From the NCBI GenBank assembly GCA_003354055.1, contig PIVQ01000408.1, positions 1-6,662 on the forward strand: DNA of 6,662 nucleotides. The letters run 5' to 3'. A program made the position numbers and the translations under genes. How positions within the stretch are numbered: position 1 is the first letter of the stretch; the number at the start of each line of letters is the position of its first letter. Positions 1 through 6,662 of the stretch are shown here, piece after piece. The stretch comes from Desulfobacteraceae bacterium (GTDB lineage Bacteria > Desulfobacterota > Desulfobacteria > Desulfobacterales > Desulfobacteraceae). Under the pieces are notes generated by a model, which saw nothing but the letters and a program-made list of their open reading frames with translations, searched no databases and was not told the DNA's origin.

Positions 1-1
1 T

Positions 2-1519
2 AATACTGCCAATGCCCTGAAAAACCGCCCGGCTATTCTATCGGCAAATATGGTTTTCAGCAAAGAAAGCGCAGAGGATGATACCCTTGAAAAGGCGGTT
101 GCAGATGGATTGGTTACCCGCTATACCATTATAGAAAAAGATGGGGTTAAATTTGGGATATTCGGACTTATGGGAATGGATTCCGCTGAAAAAGCACCGT
201 TCTCAAAACCTGTGACCTTCAGCGACCCTGTGGCTTCCGCCCAGAAAATGGTAGAGACTCTAAAGGGACAGGTTGATGTTATTATTTGCCTGTCCCACGG
301 CGGTCTTAATAAGGATAAGGAAAAATCAGAAGATGAACTTCTTGCACAAAAAGTAAATGGCATTGATGTGATTATCAGCGGCCATACCCACACAAAGATG
401 GAAGCCCCTATTCGTATAAACAACACACTGGTAGTCCAGACCTGGGAATATGGTAAGCAGGTTGGTCACATTCGGCTTTCTTTAGAAGACGGCAAGGTGT
501 CTTTGTCAGAGTATCAGGTAAGTGAGGTTGATGACAGTATTCTTGGAGATCAATCAATATCAGAACAGATTGCCAATTATGAAGATCTCATCGACCAGGA
601 TTTTTTAAAGAATCATGGGACGAGTTTTAGAAAAGTTGTGGCCCAGACTGATTTTGACCTGATGATAAAAGAGGAAGAATCTTCCCTGGGAAATTTTATT
701 ACAGATTCCATACGGTTTGTCCGGAAAAAATATTCAGATGATTTTAACCCCTTTGCCGATGTTGCCATGATTTCAAACGGGGTGATCAGGGATAATCTTT
801 TAAAAGGGAAAACCGGTAACATATTGGCCTGTGATCTGTTCAGAACTCTGCCTCTGGGCATTGGAAAGGACAATAGCCTGGGATATCCTCTTATCTCCAT
901 TTATATCACCCCCCATGAACTTAAAAAAGGGTTTGAAGTGCTCACCAGTATTCATCCGGCAAAAGGCCCTGATTATTTTTTACAGATTGCAGGGGCAAAG
1001 GTTGTCTATAACCCAAAACGGATCATGTTTGACCGGGTCACAGATATCTGGACCGGGGATGAGGAAAACGGGTATAAAAAGTTGGATTTTTCCAAGAAAA
1101 ATAAAACCCTGATCCGGGTGACTGCAGATATTTACAATGCCACATTTCTAAAAGTTATTGGCAATTATACCTATGATATTTTGAAAATTGTACCCAAAGA
1201 TAAAAACGGCACCCCTATTGAAAAACTCTCATCAGCTATCATTGACGCCGATAAAACCCGGCCTGGTATTCAGGAACTCAAGGAATGGAAAGCCCCGTTT
1301 GAATATCTGGATAGCCTTGAAACCACAAGTGTCATACCCAAAATTCCCGGAATCTACAGCAAAAAACTTGGCCGCATCATTTCAGCCCCCTCTTTAAATC
1401 CGGTTAACCTTGTGAGAAACGGTACCTGGATAACCTGGACAGCTGTGGGGGTATTGGTTTTTTCTCTCTGTCTTGTCCTTGCCTTGATCGGAGGGATCCG
1501 AAAGCGGATGAACCGCTAA
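2..1519 (+). CDS. Membrane-anchored 5'-nucleotidase / 2',3'-cyclic phosphodiesterase family protein (3' part, 5' end outside window)
   Basis: Probably a UshA-like metallophosphoesterase that hydrolyses nucleotides outside the cytoplasm. The reading frame is open to the left edge, and the 16 codons before the Met at position 50 continue the family pattern (ILSAN before that Met), so position 50 is not the real start. Visible metal-site motifs are the LSHGG histidine (296-298) and GHTH (380-391). The N-terminal D-x-H, GD and GNHE motifs must lie off the left edge. The C-terminal 5'-nucleotidase domain begins near 610 and shows SLGNFITDS (about 680-706) and ISNGVIR (770-790), equivalent to the family's substrate-binding NG/IR region. 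A hydrophobic helix (about 1427-1492) followed by RKRMNR ends the protein, which predicts a C-terminal membrane anchor with the catalytic part in the periplasm. Of this gene, 505 codons plus the stop are visible. Exact substrate is unknown. It converges on uvrA and is probably unrelated to it. Confidence 0.88.
   Translation, partial: NTANALKNRPAILSANMVFSKESAEDDTLEKAVADGLVTRYTIIEKDGVKFGIFGLMGMDSAEKAPFSKPVTFSDPVASAQKMVETLKGQVDVIICLSHGGLNKDKEKSEDELLAQKVNGIDVIISGHTHTKMEAPIRINNTLVVQTWEYGKQVGHIRLSLEDGKVSLSEYQVSEVDDSILGDQSISEQIANYEDLIDQDFLKNHGTSFRKVVAQTDFDLMIKEEESSLGNFITDSIRFVRKKYSDDFNPFADVAMISNGVIRDNLLKGKTGNILACDLFRTLPLGIGKDNSLGYPLISIYITPHELKKGFEVLTSIHPAKGPDYFLQIAGAKVVYNPKRIMFDRVTDIWTGDEENGYKKLDFSKKNKTLIRVTADIYNATFLKVIGNYTYDILKIVPKDKNGTPIEKLSSAIIDADKTRPGIQELKEWKAPFEYLDSLETTSVIPKIPGIYSKKLGRIISAPSLNPVNLVRNGTWITWTAVGVLVFSLCLVLALIGGIRKRMNR
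1503..1517 (+). other. Small hairpin at the 3' end of the nucleotidase gene
   Basis: AGCGG and CCGCT form a perfect 5-bp stem around a 5-base loop inside the last codons of the nucleotidase gene. No T-run follows on either strand, so it is a poor intrinsic terminator. The 44-base convergent gap (1520-1563) contains only a further weak TTCGGA/TCCGAA pair (1541-1546 with 1568-1573, 21-base loop). Termination here may be Rho-dependent or rely on structure I cannot judge by eye. Confidence 0.25.
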
Positions 1520-1563
1520 GCACGTAATCTTAATCCCTAATTCGGAAGGCTTATTGTGCATCT

Positions 1564-4401
1564 TTAATCCGAAGGAAGAATCTTGGCCAGGTAAAACCCG
1601 GTATGGGATTTGGTATTGGCAGCCACCTGCTCCGGCGTCCCCGTGGCAATGATAGTGCCTCCCTTGTCTCCGCCTTCAGGACCCAGATCTATGAGGTGGT
1701 CGGCGGATTTTATCACATCCAGATTGTGTTCAATGACCACAACCGTGTTGCCGGCCGTGACCAGTTTATCCAGAACGGCTAATAGTCTTCTGATATCATC
1801 GGAATGCAGTCCGGTCGTAGGTTCATCCAGGATATAAATGGTTTTTCCCGTGCTTCGTTTGGAGAGTTCACGGGCCAGCTTGATACGCTGGGCCTCTCCT
1901 CCGGACAGTGTGGTGGCGGATTGCCCGAGCTTGACATAACCAAGGCCGGTTTCCACCAGGGTGAACAGGGTATTTCTGACGGCAGGGACCTTATCAAAAA
2001 AGCGAACAGACTGATTGATGGTCATGTCCAGAACGTCAGCAATGTTTTTCCCCTTGTATTTGATCTCAAGGGTCTCTCTGTTGTAGCGACGGCCCTTACA
2101 CACATCACAGGCCACATAGACATCCGGCAGAAAGTGCATTTCAATCTTTACAATACCGTCGCCGGAGCAAGCCTCACAACGTCCCCCCTTTATATTAAAA
2201 CTGAAACGTCCGGGTTTGTATCCGCGGGACCTGGCATCCGGTGTTTTGGCGAATAATTCCCTGATATGGGTGAGTACCCCGGTATAGGTGCCGGGGTTGG
2301 ATCTTGGGGTTTTACCAATGGGAGACTGGTCAATGTGGATCACCTTGTCTAAATTTTCAATTCCCATGATACCCTTGTGGTCTCCCACAGGTTTACCGGA
2401 TCGGTTTATCTGATTGGCCAGGGCCTGGTAAAGGGTGGTAAGCACCAGGGTGGATTTTCCGGAGCCGGAGACACCTGTGACGCAGGTGAAACACCCCATG
2501 GGAAAGGACACATCAATCGTTTTAAGATTGTTGGCGCAGGCCCCTTTAATGGTCAATTCCGTTCCGTTGCCAGGTCGCCTTATTTCCGGGATATGGATCT
2601 TTTTTTTGCCGGACAGATAAAGACCTGTCAATGAGGTCGCATCTTTGATCAGGGCTTCAGGCGGACCTGAAAATACCACTTCACCGCCGTTAATGCCGGC
2701 GCCGGGGCCAATATCAATAATATGATCCGAAGCCATGATGGTTTCTTCATCATGTTCCACCACCAGAACGGTATTGCCCAGCTTTTTTAAGTTCATAAGC
2801 GTGCTGAGCAGCCTGGCATTGTCCCGCTGGTGCAGACCGATACTGGGTTCGTCCAGAACGTATAAAACACCGGTGAGCTTGGAACCGATCTGGGTGGCCA
2901 GACGAATCCGCTGGCTTTCACCGCCGGACAGGGTGGTGGCAGACCGGTTCAGGGTCAGGTAGTCCAGGCCAACATCTTCTAAAAATTCTATACGTTGGTG
3001 CAATTCCCTGATAATGGCATCTGCAATTGTCTTTTCCTTGCCCTCAAGCGTAAGATTCTGGATAAACAAGCCTGCCTGCTTGACGGATAAAGAGGTGATT
3101 TCCCAGATCTTTTTATCATCCACACGAACAGATCCTGAGGCCGGATTCAGTCGCGTGCCTTTGCATTTTGAGCAGGCTTTGAAGCCCATGTATTGTTTGA
3201 TATCTTCCCGGACACTTGCAGAATCTGTTTCATGGAACCGTCGTTTCAGATTGGGAATCACCCCTTCAAAACGTTTTTTGTAGGTAATTTTTTTTCCGGC
3301 CCGTTCCACATAAAAGGGGACTTCTTCTCTTCCTGATCCCTTAAGAATTACCCGTTGAAACTTTTTGGAAAGATCTTTAAAGGGTTTATAAATATCCTCC
3401 TTATAATGGATGACCAAAGCATCTAAGAATTCCATGTGCTGGACGGAGTCTTTATTGGCCCAGGGCAATACCGCACCCTGGCGAAGAGAAATATGTTTGT
3501 CCGGAACGATAAGTTCCGGATCAAATTCGGTGAGATGGCCTAAGCCGTCGCAATGGGGGCAGGCGCCCTGGGGGGAATTAAAGGAAAAGCTTGCAGGAGT
3601 GAATTCCGGATAAGAGATCCCGCAGGTCAGGCATGCTGCTTTTTCGCTGTAAAGGGTGTCGGACTCCCGGTCAAGATTTAAAATGATGACCTGGCCGTCG
3701 GACAGTGCAAGGGCGGTCTCAAGGGAGTCAGTCAGTCTTTTCTCTATGCCTGATTTAAGCACCAGCCGGTCCACCACCACCTCAATGGTATGTTTTTTAT
3801 TTTTGTCCAACCCGGGAATCTCTTCAATACGCTGCATGGTCCCATCAACCCTGAGCCTGGCAAATCCATCTTTTCTCATCTGGGCAATAAGCCCTTCATG
3901 GCTGCCCTTTTTTTCAATAACCAGGGGAGACAATACCATAATTTTTTCATTGGTCTCCGGTGTATCAGGATCGGGAAGGATCCTGTCTTTGATCTGGTCA
4001 ATGGATGCAGAAGAAATGGGGGCATAGCATTTGTGGCAATGGGAATGTCCCACCCGTGCAAACAGGAGGCGCAGATAGTCGTAGATTTCCGTTATGGTCC
4101 CTACGGTGGATCTTGGGTTATGGCTGGCGGTTTTTTGCTCAATGGAAATGGCAGGGGATAGTCCGATGATGGCATCAACATCCGGTTTGTCCATCTGGCC
4201 TAAAAATTGTCTGGCATAGGTGGACAGGGACTCCACATACCTGCGCTGGCCTTCTGCATAAAGGGTATCAAAGGCCAGGGTGGATTTGCCCGAACCGGAG
4301 AGCCCTGTGACCACGGTTAAACTGTTTTTCGGGATGTCTACATCAATGTTTTTAAGGTTGTGCTCTCTTGCCCCTTGAATAATTATTTTATCGTTGGCCA
4401 T
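1564..4401 (-). CDS. uvrA: UvrABC excinuclease subunit A (DNA damage-recognition ATPase)
   Basis: UvrA dimerises, scans DNA for bulky lesions and loads UvrB in nucleotide excision repair in the cytoplasm. The 945-residue product is full length (E. coli UvrA is 940). It has the duplicated ABC-ATPase layout. Walker A motifs are GLSGSGKST (33-41) and GVSGSGKST (643-651). Signature motifs are [12 protein letters not shown] (about 491) and [12 protein letters not shown] (about 832). Walker B motifs are YVLDEP (about 514) and YILDEP (about 856). Zinc-binding cysteine pairs are C257/C260 with C281/C284, and C742/C745 with C765/C768. Further CxxC pairs occur at C122/C125 and C410/C413. The start gives [20 protein letters not shown], the normal family N-terminus. 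It overlaps the end of pdxA by 14 bases in another frame, and only a weak GGAAA lies upstream, so translation is probably coupled to pdxA. No separate promoter or LexA-type box is evident. I see no frameshift or missing motif. Confidence 0.98.
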   Translation of the reverse strand: MANDKIIIQGAREHNLKNIDVDIPKNSLTVVTGLSGSGKSTLAFDTLYAEGQRRYVESLSTYARQFLGQMDKPDVDAIIGLSPAISIEQKTASHNPRSTVGTITEIYDYLRLLFARVGHSHCHKCYAPISSASIDQIKDRILPDPDTPETNEKIMVLSPLVIEKKGSHEGLIAQMRKDGFARLRVDGTMQRIEEIPGLDKNKKHTIEVVVDRLVLKSGIEKRLTDSLETALALSDGQVIILNLDRESDTLYSEKAACLTCGISYPEFTPASFSFNSPQGACPHCDGLGHLTEFDPELIVPDKHISLRQGAVLPWANKDSVQHMEFLDALVIHYKEDIYKPFKDLSKKFQRVILKGSGREEVPFYVERAGKKITYKKRFEGVIPNLKRRFHETDSASVREDIKQYMGFKACSKCKGTRLNPASGSVRVDDKKIWEITSLSVKQAGLFIQNLTLEGKEKTIADAIIRELHQRIEFLEDVGLDYLTLNRSATTLSGGESQRIRLATQIGSKLTGVLYVLDEPSIGLHQRDNARLLSTLMNLKKLGNTVLVVEHDEETIMASDHIIDIGPGAGINGGEVVFSGPPEALIKDATSLTGLYLSGKKKIHIPEIRRPGNGTELTIKGACANNLKTIDVSFPMGCFTCVTGVSGSGKSTLVLTTLYQALANQINRSGKPVGDHKGIMGIENLDKVIHIDQSPIGKTPRSNPGTYTGVLTHIRELFAKTPDARSRGYKPGRFSFNIKGGRCEACSGDGIVKIEMHFLPDVYVACDVCKGRRYNRETLEIKYKGKNIADVLDMTINQSVRFFDKVPAVRNTLFTLVETGLGYVKLGQSATTLSGGEAQRIKLARELSKRSTGKTIYILDEPTTGLHSDDIRRLLAVLDKLVTAGNTVVVIEHNLDVIKSADHLIDLGPEGGDKGGTIIATGTPEQVAANTKSHTGFYLAKILPSD

Positions 4402-5431
4402 TGATATTTTCCGTATGGTTGTTGGCCTGGAGTACGGCCATTTTAATGGCTTCTTTCATGCTTGTGGCATCAGCTTTTCCCTGCCAGGCAATATCATAGG
4501 CCGTGCCGTGGTCCACTGAAGTGCGGATAATGGGCAAGCCTATAGTGGTATTCACCCCATCTTTAAAATGAACCATTTTAAAGGGGATCAGCCCCTGATC
4601 ATGATACATGCAGACCACTGCATCAAATTTTCCGTTAACGGCATTATAAAACACGGTATCCGGGGGCAGGGGGCCGTCCACTGTAAATCCCTTAGATCTT
4701 GCCATTTCAACAGCCGGAGTGATGATGTTTTCTTCTTCATGACCAAACATTTTATCCTCACCGGCATGGGGATTCAGGCCGGCAACTGCCAGTCTCGGAT
4801 TTTCAATGCCGAATCGGCTCACTAGAGCCGTATGGGTCAACCTGATGATCCTGACAATGGCTTCAGGAGTCAGGCTTGCCGGAACTTGAGCCAGGGGCAT
4901 GTGGATGGTGACCAGAACCACCTTGAGGTTTTGTCCTGCCAGCATCATGGCAAATTCATCCGTTACTGTCTTGTGGGCAAGGAGTTCTGTGTGCCCGTGA
5001 AAACGGGACCCTGCCTCTTTTAATCCGGTTTTGGTTATCGGGGCGGTGACCAGGGCCTGGATTTCGTTTTTAACGGCCAGATCCACTCCTGTGAGAATAT
5101 AGTTCTCCATAGCCTTTCCGGTTTCAGGGGTCGGGGCTCCCAATCCGGTTAAATCAGGATCCAGGTCGGATTTTGGGATCAGGTTGATTAAGTTGGGCCG
5201 GTCTGAAAAACCGTTCGGATGATCAATGGGAAACACTTCTAAGGGACTATTCAAAAAATTGCTGGCTTTTTTCATTATGGCCATGTCCCCGATAACAACC
5301 GGGCGGCAAATATTAATTATTTCGGGGTCCATCAATGCATTTATCAGAATTTCCGGTCCAATACCTGCTGGATCTCCCATGGTAATGCCGATAACAGGCC
5401 GGTTGTGAGCAAGTGTCATTATCATACCCAT
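4388..5431 (-). CDS. pdxA: 4-hydroxythreonine-4-phosphate dehydrogenase (pyridoxine biosynthesis)
   Basis: PdxA oxidises 4-phosphohydroxy-L-threonine with NAD+. The product decarboxylates to the amino-ketone that PdxJ joins with deoxyxylulose 5-phosphate to give pyridoxine 5'-phosphate. It is a cytoplasmic metal-dependent dimer. The 347-residue protein shows GITMGDPAGIGPEI near the N-terminus, FHGHTE (144-149), and histidines H177, H222 (NPHAGE) and H277 (YHDQG). These three are spaced 45 and 55 residues apart, exactly as the metal ligands H166, H211 and H266 of E. coli PdxA. H147-T148 match the substrate-binding H136-T137. The C-terminal HFKDGVNTTIGLPIIRTSVDHGTA region is typical. The start is uncertain by a few codons, because Met1, Met3 and Met5 are all possible and none has a strong ribosome-binding site. 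Met5 (5417-5419) would equally suit the family. It is the first gene of a probable pdxA-uvrA operon. A PdxA2-type paralogue acting on another phosphorylated substrate cannot be fully excluded. Confidence 0.95.
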   Translation of the reverse strand: MGMIMTLAHNRPVIGITMGDPAGIGPEILINALMDPEIINICRPVVIGDMAIMKKASNFLNSPLEVFPIDHPNGFSDRPNLINLIPKSDLDPDLTGLGAPTPETGKAMENYILTGVDLAVKNEIQALVTAPITKTGLKEAGSRFHGHTELLAHKTVTDEFAMMLAGQNLKVVLVTIHMPLAQVPASLTPEAIVRIIRLTHTALVSRFGIENPRLAVAGLNPHAGEDKMFGHEEENIITPAVEMARSKGFTVDGPLPPDTVFYNAVNGKFDAVVCMYHDQGLIPFKMVHFKDGVNTTIGLPIIRTSVDHGTAYDIAWQGKADATSMKEAIKMAVLQANNHTENINGQR

Positions 5432-5462
5432 TCAATTTTAGGTTAAGTTACACAAAGAAAAG

Positions 5463-5491
5463 AATATACTATTACAGACTCAGACTGTAAA
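5463..5491 (-). promoter_or_regulatory. Sigma-70-type promoter for pdxA-uvrA
   Basis: Read on the minus strand, TTTACA (5491-5486, 5 of 6 matches to TTGACA) and TATATT (5468-5463, 5 of 6 matches to TATAAT) are separated by exactly 17 bases. Transcription would start near 5456, leaving a leader of about 25 bases before the pdxA ATG at 5431. It is the best promoter-like match I found in the intergenic region, and its position and strand suit pdxA-uvrA. It has not been scored against a background model. Confidence 0.6.
5472..5490. promoter_or_regulatory. 19-base operator-like dyad inside the pdxA promoter
   Basis: TTACAG-A-CT-C-AG-A-CTGTAA is an inverted repeat centred on 5481, with 8 of 9 pairs matching and a single A/A mismatch in each arm. 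It fills the spacer and overlaps the -35 hexamer of the predicted pdxA promoter. It lies upstream of the predicted transcription start, so it would act as DNA rather than as an RNA hairpin. That arrangement suits a dimeric repressor site. The ACAG/CTGT half-sites point the opposite way to the E. coli LexA box (CTGT-N8-ACAG), so I cannot name the regulator. Confidence 0.45.
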
Positions 5492-5570
5492 TATAATTCA
5501 GTAACGAAATTGTGAAACCCCTGACATTTTCAGGTCTTAGAAATTCTTCCGATTTTTATTTAAAATGGTG

Positions 5571-5630
5571 TAAAAAGGAGGAAATTAAAGTAAATGGGAG
5601 TAAAAAAAATATAGGAAACTGAAAGAAAAG
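5571..5630 (+). other. Purine-rich, AT-rich stretch (possible unwinding element)
   Basis: Fifty of these 60 bases on the plus strand are A or G, and the surrounding 140 bases are about 72% AT. Such strand-asymmetric, easily melted DNA is typical of origin unwinding regions, and it lies about 70 bases to the left of the best DnaA box. It also contains an isolated AGGAGG (5576-5581) that does not precede any real gene. No DnaA-trio array is clear by eye. Confidence 0.3.
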
Positions 5631-5701
5631 ACTTGAACTACAAAAATTTCCTTGAAAAATAAGGAGTTGTAGAACTGTCTGTAATGTTTAGAAAAAACCC
5701 T

Positions 5702-5710
5702 TGTTTCACA
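5702..5710 (+). promoter_or_regulatory. Near-consensus DnaA box
   Basis: TGTTTCACA matches the relaxed DnaA-box consensus TTWTNCACA at 8 of 9 positions, differing only at the second base. It would be bound by DnaA domain IV and could act in origin function or in dnaA autoregulation. Weaker 7-of-9 matches at 5404-5412, 5446-5454 and 5511-5519 are at a level expected by chance in AT-rich DNA, so I do not annotate them as sites. Confidence 0.35.
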
Positions 5711-5760
5711 AAAAAAGTTGTATGAAAACAGCGGTTTGAAAAAATGGACCAAACAAGGTT

Positions 5761-5777
5761 CTAACCATGACCTAACC
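5761..5777. repeat. Short direct repeat CTAACC, 11-base period
   Basis: CTAACC occurs at 5761-5766 and again at 5772-5777, one helical turn apart. The first copy also forms the small palindrome GGTTCTAACC (5757-5766). The pair lies just upstream of the candidate dnaA promoter and in the candidate origin. It could be a tandem protein-binding site, but two 6-base copies are too few to rule out chance. Confidence 0.2.
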
Positions 5778-5790
5778 GTTCTTATTCGAT

Positions 5791-5819
5791 TTGACCCAAA
5801 ATTCATAATCGCATAAAAA
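5791..5819 (+). promoter_or_regulatory. Candidate dnaA promoter
   Basis: TTGACC (5791-5796, 5 of 6 matches) is followed after 17 bases by TAAAAA (5814-5819, 4 of 6 matches). Transcription would begin near 5826, giving a dnaA leader of roughly 97 bases. This is the best plus-strand candidate I found upstream of dnaA. The -10 element is weak and the AT-rich setting makes false matches likely. Confidence 0.3.
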
Positions 5820-5901
5820 AATACCAACTTTTTAAAATGTCATCACGGTCCGCTTTAACTATTAATTTTGCCAACATTTTGTTTGTGTTGCTGCGTTTAT
5901 T

Positions 5902-5907
5902 GGAAGG
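5902..5907 (+). promoter_or_regulatory. Distant ribosome-binding site of dnaA
   Basis: GGAAGG is the only Shine-Dalgarno-like sequence near the dnaA start, but 15 bases separate it from the ATG at 5923, well over the usual 5-9. The bases between are almost all A/T. An in-frame TAA at 5917-5919 excludes any start further upstream. The next in-frame ATG (5989) would delete much of the conserved domain I. The start at 5923 is therefore secure although its ribosome-binding site is poor, which suggests inefficient or controlled initiation. Confidence 0.4.
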
Positions 5908-5922
5908 TTTTTTATATAACGA

Positions 5923-6662
5923 ATGGAGTCGTTCTGGAAACAAGTCAAATCTCAAGTTAGAAACTCAGTCCCCGATCATTGTTACCGGATGTGGATAGAA
6001 CCGGTATCGCTTCTTGACCATGATTCAGACCGAATTACCTTGTCGACCCCCAATGAGTTCTTTAATAAGAGGTTAAAGGAAAATTACCTTGGCAGTTTTA
6101 AAGAAGAATTTTTAAAATTGGGCAAATCGGTTCACATAGAATTCAAGACCGCTGTCCAGAAGAAAACCTCCGGCCAGCAGAAAATTGGTAAAAATAAAGT
6201 TTCTGTTAAACCCCAGAAAAAAGAAGCTTCCAAAGGTTTTTTCCCAGCCAGGGCTGCTTTACGACCTGCGTCCCGAAATGAACAGCCCACGCTTCCGGGT
6301 ATTGACCCCACTTTTAACGGCGGTCGGATGCTGAAAAAAGCATTTACCTTTGATGATTTTGTAGTGGGTGACAATTCAAACTTTGCCTATTCAGCATCTC
6401 TTTCTCTTGCTCAGGGACGGATCAACGGATCGGGCATGCTTTTTCTGCTCAGTAAGACCGGTTTGGGTAAAAGCCATCTTTCCCAGGCCGTTGGCCATCA
6501 TATCATGGCCAATAGTCTATCCAACCGGGTATACTATGTAACGGCTGAAGATTTTACCAATGAAATGATATTTTCTCTGAGAAATAATCTCATTGACCGG
6601 TTCAAGGAAAAATACAGGCAGAAGTGCGATGTGCTTATATTGGAGGATATCCATTTTCTGTC
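5923..6662 (+). CDS. dnaA: Chromosomal replication initiator DnaA (N-terminal 246 residues, truncated by window edge)
   Basis: DnaA binds origin DnaA boxes, melts the adjacent AT-rich DNA and helps load the replicative helicase. Domain I (about residues 1-75) starts MESFWKQVKSQV and carries the typical MWIEP and STPNEFF segments. A Lys/Gln/Pro-rich linker, domain II, spans about 80-140. The AAA+ domain III opens with FTFDDFVVGDNSNFAYSAS, the usual family entry. Walker A is SKTGLGKS (177-184) followed by HLSQAVG. Walker B reads LILEDIHFL (238-246) at the window edge. The canonical DnaA P-loop is GGTGLGKT or GGVGLGKT, so two glycines are replaced here by Ser-Lys. The Walker B pair is Glu-Asp rather than Asp-Asp. 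The invariant lysine K183 and the hydroxyl residue S184 are kept, so ATP binding is plausible. The rest of domain III and the DNA-binding domain IV lie outside the window. Confidence 0.96.
   Translation, partial: MESFWKQVKSQVRNSVPDHCYRMWIEPVSLLDHDSDRITLSTPNEFFNKRLKENYLGSFKEEFLKLGKSVHIEFKTAVQKKTSGQQKIGKNKVSVKPQKKEASKGFFPARAALRPASRNEQPTLPGIDPTFNGGRMLKKAFTFDDFVVGDNSNFAYSASLSLAQGRINGSGMLFLLSKTGLGKSHLSQAVGHHIMANSLSNRVYYVTAEDFTNEMIFSLRNNLIDRFKEKYRQKCDVLILEDIHFL

Larger units (their letters stand above)
5432..5922. other. AT-rich pdxA/dnaA intergenic region, candidate replication origin (oriC)
   Basis: This 491-base gap has about 30% GC by direct count and no convincing gene. It sits immediately upstream of dnaA, a very common site for bacterial oriC, and separates divergent transcription units. 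It contains a 140-base segment (5561-5700) with about 28% GC that could serve as an unwinding element. One 8-of-9 DnaA box (5702-5710) follows, with only weaker matches elsewhere. The box cluster is thin for a classical oriC, so the region could equally be just a long regulatory region for pdxA and dnaA. Origin function is inferred from position and composition, not demonstrated. Confidence 0.4.

Noticed and set aside
1804..2256. 150-codon plus-strand frame inside uvrA, and similar plus-strand frames across uvrA and pdxA
   Set aside because: These are antisense shadows of strongly conserved coding sequence. Their translations show no domain, and uvrA and pdxA explain the region fully.
5510..5516. 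TTGTGAA, a half-site of the Rex redox repressor operator
   Set aside because: The second half-site (TTCACAA at the right spacing) is absent.
5404..5519. Further DnaA-box-like sequences at 5404-5412, 5446-5454 and 5511-5519
   Set aside because: Each matches only 7 of 9 positions of a degenerate consensus. Several such matches are expected by chance in about 500 bases of AT-rich DNA.
5520..5534. CCTGA/TCAGG hairpin followed by T-rich sequence, as a possible terminator
   Set aside because: The stem is only 5 bp, the following sequence is not a continuous T-run, and no gene on the plus strand ends upstream of it.
5734..5754. GTTTG/CAAAC inverted repeat with an 11-base loop
   Set aside because: Five pairs with a long loop are readily found by chance, and it does not coincide with a promoter element or gene end.
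5602..5821. Several A-tracts that might be phased to bend the DNA
   Set aside because: The distances between tract centres (about 51, 38, 19, 29 and 77 bases) show no consistent helical phasing.
5585..5827. 80-codon minus-strand reading frame in the intergenic region
   Set aside because: It starts with TTG, has no good ribosome-binding site, and its Phe/Tyr/Ser-rich translation is what A-rich DNA gives in reverse. It resembles no family I know.
6132..6374. 80-codon minus-strand frame under dnaA
   Set aside because: It is a shadow of dnaA domain II and early domain III, with no independent support.

Overview
The window looks like ordinary chromosomal housekeeping sequence from a Gram-negative bacterium, most likely a sulfate reducer of the Desulfobacterales (Desulfobacterota, formerly Deltaproteobacteria). 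That placement is an inference from the general look of the DnaA, UvrA and PdxA proteins and a moderate-GC coding background. No rRNA or other taxonomic marker is present to confirm it. I found no mobile element, CRISPR array, toxin-antitoxin or defence gene, tRNA or rRNA.

Layout from left to right: (1) The 3' part of a membrane-anchored 5'-nucleotidase/2',3'-cyclic phosphodiesterase-type gene (+ strand, 5' end outside the window) runs to 1519. (2) A 44-base gap with no convincing terminator separates it from the convergent uvrA (4401 to 1564, - strand), which encodes the damage-recognition ATPase of nucleotide excision repair. (3) pdxA (5431 to 4388, - strand), a vitamin B6 biosynthesis gene, overlaps the start of uvrA by 14 bases, so the two probably form a pdxA-uvrA operon. 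(4) A 491-base intergenic region (5432-5922) has about 30% GC. (5) The 5' 740 bases of dnaA (+ strand) begin at 5923 and run off the right edge inside the AAA+ domain.

The most informative part is the pdxA/dnaA intergenic region. It holds a good sigma-70-type promoter for pdxA-uvrA, with an almost perfect 19-base dyad inside that promoter. It also has a strongly purine-rich, 72% AT stretch, a near-consensus DnaA box and a weaker candidate dnaA promoter. Divergent pdxA-uvrA and dnaA around an AT-rich gap, next to dnaA, fits a chromosomal replication origin (oriC). If so, both flanking units are transcribed away from the origin, in the direction of fork movement. This is a hypothesis: only one DnaA-box match is better than chance-level.

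Functionally the genes are not one pathway. DnaA initiates replication, UvrA repairs DNA, PdxA makes a pyridoxal-phosphate precursor, and the nucleotidase acts on nucleotides outside the cytoplasm. I did not find a previously undescribed system. The points worth a second look are the operator-like dyad, the possible origin, the unusual DnaA Walker A sequence, and the coupling of uvrA to pdxA.
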